In this document: piece after piece, positions 58,870 to 64,000 of the stretch
Position numbering within the stretch: the first letter of the stretch is position 1
Layout of the letters: each line of letters starts with the position of its first letter
NCBI RefSeq assembly: GCF_018332715.1
Contig: NZ_BOQP01000034.1
Location: 211,849 to 275,848 of the forward strand
From: Winogradskya consettensis
Lineage (GTDB): Bacteria > Actinomycetota > Actinomycetes > Mycobacteriales > Micromonosporaceae
DNA: 64,000 nucleotides
Direction of reading: 5' to 3'
The notes under the pieces: generated by a model
The model's database searches: none
What the model saw: the letters and a program-made list of their open reading frames with translations, nothing else
What the model was told of the DNA's origin: nothing
Translations under genes and position numbers: made by a program

Positions 58870-60270
58870 GTGAGCCGGATCGTGATCATCGGCGGTGGGC
58901 CGGGCGGGTACGAGGCGGCCCTGGTCGCCGCGCAACTCGACGCGGACGTGACTCTCGTCGAGGCCGACGGAGCCGGCGGTGCCTGCGTGCTCTTCGACTG
59001 CGTGCCCTCGAAGACGTTCATCGCCAGCTCGGAGGTGGTCACCGGCTACCGGCACAACGAGCGCTTCGGCATCCGTTCCGCCGGGCTCGACGGCGTCTCT
59101 ATCGACGCCAAGGCGGTCAACGAGCGGGTGAAGAGCCTCGCGCTCGCGCAGTCCGCCGACATCCAGGCCAAGCTCGTCAAGTCGGGCGTGGACGTCGTGC
59201 ACGGGCACGCGCTGCTCGGTGAGGACACCCTCGGCCACACCCACCGCGTGCTGATCACCCCGCACGGCGGCGAGATGTACGAGATCGACGCCGACACCGT
59301 CCTCCTGGCCACCGGGGCCACCCCGCGCGTGCTTCCCACCGCCGTTCCCGACGGCGAGCGCATCCTCGACTGGCGCCAGGTCTACGACCTCACCGAGCTG
59401 CCCGAACACCTCATCGTCATCGGCTCGGGCGTCACCGGCGCCGAGTTCGCCAGCGCCTACCTCGCGATGGGCGTCGCCGTGACCCTGGTCTCCAGCCGCG
59501 AGCGCGTCATGCCGCACGAGGACGCCGACGCGGCCATGGCCATCGAGCGCGTCTTCCGCGATCGGGGCATGACGATCCTCAACCAGTCCCGCGCGGAGTC
59601 CGTGGTCAACACGGGTTCCGAGGTCGTGGTGACCCTCGCGGACGGCCGGGTGGTCACCGGCTCCCACGCCCTGATGGCGGTCGGCGCGGTCCCCAACACC
59701 GCGGGCCTGGGCCTGCGGGAGTACGGCGTCGACGTCGCCCAGGGCGGCTACATCACGGTCGACCGGGTCTCGCGCACCAACGTCCCGGGCGTCTACGCCG
59801 CCGGCGACTGCACCGGCGTCCTGCCCCTGGCCAGCGTCGCCGCCATGCAGGGCCGCATCGCCGTCTGGCACGCCATGGGTGAGGCCGTCGCCCCGCTGCG
59901 CCTGCGCACGGTCTCCGCCAACGTCTTCACCGACCCGGAGCTCGCCACGGTAGGCGTCTCCCAGAACGACGTCGACCAGGGCAAGATTCCCGCCCGGCAG
60001 GTGATGCTCCCGCTCACCGGCAACGCCCGTGCCAAGATGTCCGGCCTGCGCGACGGCTTCGTCAAGCTCTTCTGCCGCCCCGCCACCGGCCAGATCGTCG
60101 GCGGCGTCGTCGTCGCCCCCAAGGCCAGCGAGCTGATCCTGCCGATCACGATGGCCATCGAGAACAACCTCACGGTCGACCAGCTCGCCCACACCATCAC
60201 GATCTACCCGTCGCTGTCAGGCTCGATCGCCGAAGCAGCCCGCCAGCTCATGCAGCACGAAGTCCAGTAG
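58870..60270 (+). CDS. NAD(P)H-quinone dehydrogenase of the flavoprotein disulfide reductase family (LpdA/Rv3303c-like)
   Basis: FAD-dependent pyridine nucleotide-disulfide oxidoreductase fold. The 466 residues have VIIGGGPGGYEAALVA (FAD), the GGACVLFDCVPSK segment in which the normal redox pair CxxxxC reads C-V-L-F-D-C, LIVIGSGVTGAEFASAYLAMG (NAD) and the C-terminal dimerisation domain (HTITIYPSLSGSIAEAAR). It lacks the usual C-terminal His-Pro dyad of lipoamide dehydrogenase (PSLS instead), as in Rv3303c. GTG 58870 follows GGAGG. Confidence 0.92.
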   Translation: MSRIVIIGGGPGGYEAALVAAQLDADVTLVEADGAGGACVLFDCVPSKTFIASSEVVTGYRHNERFGIRSAGLDGVSIDAKAVNERVKSLALAQSADIQAKLVKSGVDVVHGHALLGEDTLGHTHRVLITPHGGEMYEIDADTVLLATGATPRVLPTAVPDGERILDWRQVYDLTELPEHLIVIGSGVTGAEFASAYLAMGVAVTLVSSRERVMPHEDADAAMAIERVFRDRGMTILNQSRAESVVNTGSEVVVTLADGRVVTGSHALMAVGAVPNTAGLGLREYGVDVAQGGYITVDRVSRTNVPGVYAAGDCTGVLPLASVAAMQGRIAVWHAMGEAVAPLRLRTVSANVFTDPELATVGVSQNDVDQGKIPARQVMLPLTGNARAKMSGLRDGFVKLFCRPATGQIVGGVVVAPKASELILPITMAIENNLTVDQLAHTITIYPSLSGSIAEAARQLMQHEVQ

Positions 60271-60326
60271 GCGACCCGGTGTCTCGGTAGGCGGCCCGGT
60301 GTTTCAGTAGGCGGCCCGGCGGGCGG
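60267..60326. repeat. Three 20-bp tandem repeats across two convergent stop codons
   Basis: Units 60267-60286, 60287-60306 and 60307-60326 share gtaggcg(g/a)cccgg(t/c)g. The first contains the flavoprotein TAG, the second ends with the reverse DedA stop (tca at 60304-60306) and the third is inside the DedA coding region. Confidence 0.8.
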
Positions 60327-61062
60327 GCTCCTCCGGTGTGGAGGGGGAGCCCGTGGGGGCGTTGGGCACGACCTCGTCCTCGGCTGCGGCGTCGGCGGCG
60401 TCCGGGGCGATCTCCTCGTCGGCGTTCTTGCGGCCGCCGAAGAGGGCGAGGATCCAGCCGGCCGTGCCGAAGATGACCGCGGCGGTGGCGGCGATGGCGA
60501 ACAACCGCCAGGCGGACTGGGTGATGGCGGTGCCGCCGACATGGCCGACTAGCCCGCCGTACATGGCCCAGGCGAGCGCGGCGCTGCCGTCGTAGAGGAC
60601 GAAGAGTTTGACCGGGTATCCGGTGCGGCCGGCGTGGTAGCCGGCGGCCATCCGGCCGCCCGGGACGAAGCGGCAGAGCAGCAGCACCAGCGGGCCGGGT
60701 TTGCGCAGGCCGCGGGTGAAGCGCTCGGCGGCGCGCTTGGTCTTGGACTGCTGCTTGGGACCGGCGTCGTCGGCGGACTTGTGCATGAACCGCCGGCGCA
60801 GCGCGGTCAGCCGCCCGCTCACCCAGTGGCCCCCGGCGGACCGGCCGAGGACGAACGCGATCGAGTCGCCGGTGAACATGCCCAGCGCGCCGATGAGGAT
60901 GACCAGCGGCAGGCTGAGGTTGCCGTAGACGGTGAGCGCGCCAGAGGTGATCATGATGGCCTGGATCGGGACGACCGGCACCAGCGCGTCGACGGCCAGG
61001 AACCCGTAGATGGCAAGGTAGGCCCATGCCGGTGTTGACAGGACGGTCAACAGTTCGGTCAT
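60304..61062 (-). CDS. DedA-family membrane protein
   Basis: DedA/SNARE-associated family membrane protein; members act in lipid scrambling/flipping. The 252 residues have about five helices, with the typical AVDALVPVVPIQAIMITSGAL, GMFTGDSIAFVLGRSAG, LLLCRFVPGGRMAAGYHAG (the family Arg/Pro-Gly motif) and GTAITQSAWRLFAIAATAAVIFG. ATG 61062; a GTG at 61074 is possible. C-terminus hydrophilic and acidic (about 215-250). Divergent from the ATP-grasp gene across 402 bp. Confidence 0.88.
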   Translation of the reverse strand: MTELLTVLSTPAWAYLAIYGFLAVDALVPVVPIQAIMITSGALTVYGNLSLPLVILIGALGMFTGDSIAFVLGRSAGGHWVSGRLTALRRRFMHKSADDAGPKQQSKTKRAAERFTRGLRKPGPLVLLLCRFVPGGRMAAGYHAGRTGYPVKLFVLYDGSAALAWAMYGGLVGHVGGTAITQSAWRLFAIAATAAVIFGTAGWILALFGGRKNADEEIAPDAADAAAEDEVVPNAPTGSPSTPEEPARRAAY

Positions 61063-61464
61063 GAGCTCGGCCACCTTGGGATTGTCCGTGAGCGCAGCTG
61101 TGAAAGCGCTGAGTTCAGCATGCGCCCTGGTCGGGCTCCGCTGACGGTGATGCCCGACACGGTACGGGCTGGACGGCGATCCCGCTGCCGAAGACGCGCG
61201 TCCGGTATCCGTCCTTCCGGCCGTTCCGGGCCCCGATGGTGAGCTACTCGTCCGGTCGTCACACGCGTACCTTGGTAGCAGTCCCGAAACACCGGGTCCC
61301 CCGTTCCTGGTGTGCCGGGTCAGCGGCGCCCGTCCGGTTCGCCGGATGAGCTGCGCCCGGGCCGTCGGTAGGTCCCGTACCGGCGGCCCGCCCATAGACC
61401 AGTCGTAGATCCTGCCTGTGACTCTTGTTACCCGTGCGCAATGACCCGCCCTTAGGGTCAGGCC
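61063..61464. other. 402-bp divergent intergenic region without a recognised gene
   Basis: No credible coding frame. It contains repeated acaccggg/gtgccggg-like blocks near 61290-61320 and a small inverted repeat gaccc-N7-gggtc (61443-61459) just upstream of the ATP-grasp start. Presumably holds both promoters. The ATP-grasp ATG has no strong Shine-Dalgarno (gtcaggccatg). Confidence 0.45.
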
Positions 61465-63054
61465 ATGGCGGATCTTTTTGAGGAATACCGCCTCGGCCCC
61501 GGCTGGGACGAGATGTTCGCGGAGCCCGGCATGCCCCGGGAGACCTACGAGGCGCTGCATGCCACGCTGCAGCCACTTTCCAGCGGTGAGCTGGGCGTAC
61601 GAGCCGAGGTGCTGGCCCGTGCGTTCCTCGATCAGGGCATCACGTTCGCCCTCAAGGGGGTGGAGCGCCCGTTCCCGCTCGACATCGTGCCCCGGATCAT
61701 CGCCGCGGCGGAGTGGCGCTCGGTCGAGGTCGGTGTCGCGCAGCGGATCCGCGCGCTCGAGGCGTTCCTGGCCGATGTGTACGGCCCCGGGCAGGTGCTC
61801 GCCGACGGCGTGGTGCCCCGGCGGATCATCGCGACCAGCGCGCACTTCCTGCGGGCGGCGGCGGGCATCAACCCGCCCAACGGCGTGCGCATCCATGTGG
61901 CCGGCGTCGACCTGATCCGCGACGAGCAGGGCACCTTCCGGGTGCTGGAGGACAACGTGCGGATCCCGTCCGGGGTCAGCTACGTGATGGAGAACCGCCG
62001 GGCCATGGCCCAGGTGCTGCCCGAGGTGTTCGCGGCGACCCGGATCCTGCCGGTCGAGTCGTACCCGGGGATGTTGCTGCGGGCCCTGCGCGCCGCCGCC
62101 CCCGTCGGTGTCGGTGATCCGACCGTGGTGGTGCTCAGCCCTGGAGTCTTCAACTCGGCGTATTTCGAGCACGCGCTGCTGGCCCGGGAAATGGGCGTCG
62201 AGCTGGTCGAGGGCCGGGACCTGGTCTGCGTCGGCAACGACGTGGCCATGCGCACCACCGCCGGCGAGCAGCGGGTGGACGTCATCTACCGGCGCATCGA
62301 CGACGACTTCCTCGACCCCGTGCACTTCCGGGCGGACTCGGTCATCGGGGTCGCCGGGCTGCTGAACGCCGCACGGGCGGGGCGGGTCACCATCGCCAAC
62401 GCGGTCGGTAACGGTGTGGCGGACGACAAGCTGCTCTACACGTACGTTCCGGACCTGATCCGCTATTACCTCAACGAGGAGCCGCTGCTCCCGAACGTCG
62501 ACACGTACCGGCTGGACGAGCCCGGCGTGCTCGACCACGTGCTGCCGCGGCTGGACGAGCTGGTGATCAAACCGGTCGACGGGGCCGGCGGCGCGGGCAT
62601 CGTCATCGGCTCGCAGGCCACCGACGAAGAGCTCGCCGTGGTCAAGGAGACGATCGTCGCCGACCCGCGGGGCTGGATCGCCCAGCGGGAGGTGAAGCTC
62701 TCGATGGTGCCGACGCTGATCGGCAACCGGCTGCGCGGGCGGCACGTCGACCTGCGCCCGTTCGCGATCAACGACGGCGAGAAGATCTGGGTGCTGCCGG
62801 GCGGGCTGACCCGGGTGGCGCTGCCCGAGGGCGCCCTGGTGGTCAACTCCAGCCAGGGCGGCGGCTCCAAGGACACCTGGGTGCTCGCCGACCCCGACGA
62901 CACCACGCCGTTCGAGGTGCCGCACCTGCCCGCCGACGCGGCCCCGCTGCCCCCGGCGGCCAGCCCGGTCCCAGGCCCGGCCGCGGGAGTCGGCGAGTCC
63001 CAGCAACAGCAACAGCAACAGCAACAACAGCAACAGGAAGGCCCGCGATGCTGA
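61465..63054 (+). CDS. Circularly permuted ATP-grasp protein with poly-Gln tail
   Basis: The 529 residues match the circularly permuted type-2 ATP-grasp family: LFEEYRLGPGWDEMF, PNGVRIHVAGVDLIRD, RVLEDNVRIPSGVSYVMENRRAM and VIKPVDGAGGAGIVIG (ATP-binding Lys). PRGWIAQREVKLSMVPT and AINDGEKIWVLPGGLTRVA follow. Predicted amide/peptide ligase; the substrate is unknown. The C-terminus is Ala/Pro-rich, ending with 12 consecutive Gln. ATG 61465. The stop overlaps the alpha-E gene by 7 bp. Confidence 0.93.
   Translation: MADLFEEYRLGPGWDEMFAEPGMPRETYEALHATLQPLSSGELGVRAEVLARAFLDQGITFALKGVERPFPLDIVPRIIAAAEWRSVEVGVAQRIRALEAFLADVYGPGQVLADGVVPRRIIATSAHFLRAAAGINPPNGVRIHVAGVDLIRDEQGTFRVLEDNVRIPSGVSYVMENRRAMAQVLPEVFAATRILPVESYPGMLLRALRAAAPVGVGDPTVVVLSPGVFNSAYFEHALLAREMGVELVEGRDLVCVGNDVAMRTTAGEQRVDVIYRRIDDDFLDPVHFRADSVIGVAGLLNAARAGRVTIANAVGNGVADDKLLYTYVPDLIRYYLNEEPLLPNVDTYRLDEPGVLDHVLPRLDELVIKPVDGAGGAGIVIGSQATDEELAVVKETIVADPRGWIAQREVKLSMVPTLIGNRLRGRHVDLRPFAINDGEKIWVLPGGLTRVALPEGALVVNSSQGGGSKDTWVLADPDDTTPFEVPHLPADAAPLPPAASPVPGPAAGVGESQQQQQQQQQQQQEGPRC
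63001..63036 (+). repeat. CAG/CAA microsatellite encoding 12 Gln
   Basis: Mostly alternating cag and caa codons, with one caa-caa step. The final cag and following bases (aggaagg) form the likely ribosome binding site of the next gene, starting at 63048. Confidence 0.9.
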
Positions 63055-63986
63055 GCCGGATCGCCGAGTCTCTCTACTGGATCGGGCGGTACGTGGAGCG
63101 CGCCGAGGACACCGCGCGCATCCTCGACGTGCACCTGCAGCGCATCCTCGCCGACCCGTGGACCGACGAGGACCAGGCCTGCCGGTCACTGCTCGGGGTG
63201 ATGGGCATGCCGATGGAGGAAGAGCAGCTGACCTCCGCCCAGGTGATCGGCCTGCTCGGCCTGGACGAGCACAGCCCCAGCTCGGTGGTCGGGGCGCTGG
63301 CCGCCGCCCGGGAGAACGCCCGCGGCGCCCGCGAGACGGTGTCGTCGGAGATGTGGGAGTGCCTCAACTCGACCTGGCACGGCCTGCCCAGCGCCCGGCG
63401 ACGGGTGGAGCAGCAGGGGGTGCACGCGTTCTTCCGCTGGGTGCGGGAGCGCTGCGCGGTGATGGCTGGCCTGACCGATGCCACGATGAGCCGGGACGAG
63501 GGCTGGCTGTTCCTGGTCCTCGGGCGCAGCATCGAGCGGGTCGACATGACCGCGCGGCTGCTGCGCACCCACGAGCGGGCCGGCGGGAGCATCCCGTCGT
63601 GGCTGACGTTGCTGCGTTCCAGCGGGGCGTGGGAGACGTTCCTGCGCACCTACCGGGGGTCGCTGGACGATCGGCACGCCGCCGAGTTTCTGCTGCTGGA
63701 CAGGCTATTCCCACGCTCGGTCTTCGCCGCGCTCTCCACCGCGGAGTCCTGCCTGACCGACCTCGAGCCCGACCCGGGCCGCGCCGGGGTTGCCACGGAC
63801 GCCCAGCGCATCGTCGGCCGCGCCCGCACCAACCTGGAATTCCGGGGCGCCGACGAGCTGATCGACGACCTCTCCGCCGTACTGTCCAGCCTGGAACACA
63901 CCTGCTCCCAGGTCAACGACGCCGTCTCCCGCAGGTACTTCCGCCAGACGACGGCAGTGAACTGGGTCAAGGGAGCCGTGGCATGA
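63048..63986 (+). CDS. Alpha-E domain protein
   Basis: The 312 residues begin MLSRIAESLYWIGRYVERAEDTARILDVHLQRIL, the diagnostic alpha-E start, with FFRWVRERCAVMAG, FLVLGRSIERVDMTARLLR and a C-terminal VNDAVSRRYF. All-helical; established comparative genomics links it with ATP-grasp and transglutaminase-like genes in a predicted peptide-modifying system. Start overlaps the previous stop; ATGA overlap with the next gene. Confidence 0.94.
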   Translation: MLSRIAESLYWIGRYVERAEDTARILDVHLQRILADPWTDEDQACRSLLGVMGMPMEEEQLTSAQVIGLLGLDEHSPSSVVGALAAARENARGARETVSSEMWECLNSTWHGLPSARRRVEQQGVHAFFRWVRERCAVMAGLTDATMSRDEGWLFLVLGRSIERVDMTARLLRTHERAGGSIPSWLTLLRSSGAWETFLRTYRGSLDDRHAAEFLLLDRLFPRSVFAALSTAESCLTDLEPDPGRAGVATDAQRIVGRARTNLEFRGADELIDDLSAVLSSLEHTCSQVNDAVSRRYFRQTTAVNWVKGAVA

Positions 63987-64000
63987 CCGATTGCACCGAG
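63983..64000 (+). CDS. Start of next gene, truncated by window end
   Basis: ATG at 63983 overlaps the alpha-E stop (ATGA) and reads MTDCTE before the window ends. By context a transglutaminase-like protein would be expected here, but six residues cannot show it. Confidence 0.4.

Noticed and set aside
58288..60192. 634-codon minus-strand frame opposite the flavoprotein gene
   Set aside because: Only the last 157 codons have gamma-glutamylcyclotransferase motifs; the start at 58761 with a ribosome binding site fits the family.
60304..63189. 961-codon minus-strand frame opposite the ATP-grasp gene
   Set aside because: Only its last 252 codons (DedA) show family motifs; the rest is a shadow of the ATP-grasp gene.

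Overview
The window is high-GC actinobacterial chromosome with dense coding on both strands, many GTG starts and frequent 4-bp ATGA/GTGA overlaps. Families typical of mycelial actinomycetes are present: a Cvn 'conservon', SCO4848-like and SCO6745-like proteins, an ECF42-type sigma factor with its DGPF partner, and an Rv3303c-like flavoprotein. Overall content looks most like Micromonosporaceae (Actinoplanes-like); that placement is inference, because there is no rRNA here. I saw no rRNA, no convincing tRNA, no CRISPR array, no intact IS element and no prophage.

Layout. 0-2.3 kb: translation and PRPP genes (prs 3' part, rplY, pth). 2.4-7.3 kb: a polyprenyl-phosphate sugar transferase and the sulfate-activation genes cysQ-cysD-cysN. 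7.3-9.7 kb (minus): galE-galK and a small ORF. 9.9-14.8 kb: trpS, a 2'-5' RNA ligase-like protein, a BrkB membrane protein, and a TetR regulator divergent from a membrane protein across two mirror-image operators. 15.0-25.0 kb: a BMP-type nucleoside ABC importer (lipoprotein, ATPase with a CTG start, two permeases), then cytidine deaminase, thymidine phosphorylase, an RlmA-like methyltransferase and adenosine deaminase. 25.4-30.6 kb: the conservon cvnABCD. 30.6-32.2 kb: small accessory genes. 32.4-38.9 kb (minus): deoC, an aldehyde dehydrogenase, a shortened dehydrogenase-like partner lacking catalytic residues, and two unusual large proteins. 39-45.3 kb: upp, a NUDIX hydrolase, and a surface-polymer glycosyltransferase cluster with a GOLPH3-type protein. 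45.3-46.5 kb: a lower-GC Fic gene with its own pair of operators. 46.6-50.4 kb (minus): phosphohexomutase and a PASTA-less Ser/Thr kinase. 50.6-60.3 kb: M20 amidohydrolase, DUF4349 lipoprotein, MBL hydrolase, GNAT, NTF2-like, DGPF/ECF42 pair, gamma-glutamylcyclotransferase-like protein and quinone dehydrogenase. 60.3-64 kb: DedA protein divergent from the ATP-grasp/alpha-E pair.

Functional logic. The 15-39 kb stretch encodes a nucleoside salvage circuit: import, deamination (Cdd, Add), phosphorolysis (DeoA), use of deoxyribose-5-phosphate (DeoC plus aldehyde dehydrogenase) and uracil recapture (Upp), with Prs supplying PRPP.

Most unusual observations: (1) a 752-residue protein (32.4-34.7 kb) whose N-terminal half resembles an inactivated IS110-type transposase and whose C-terminal tail shares several motif blocks with the tail of the CvnA sensor kinase 3 kb away; (2) four gene ends where a short tandem duplication spans or abuts the stop codon, with a fifth duplication over a ribosome binding site; (3) paired operators of identical architecture at the fic gene; (4) a forced non-canonical start codon in the nucleoside ABC ATPase; (5) an FG-like NGF-repeat segment in CvnA.
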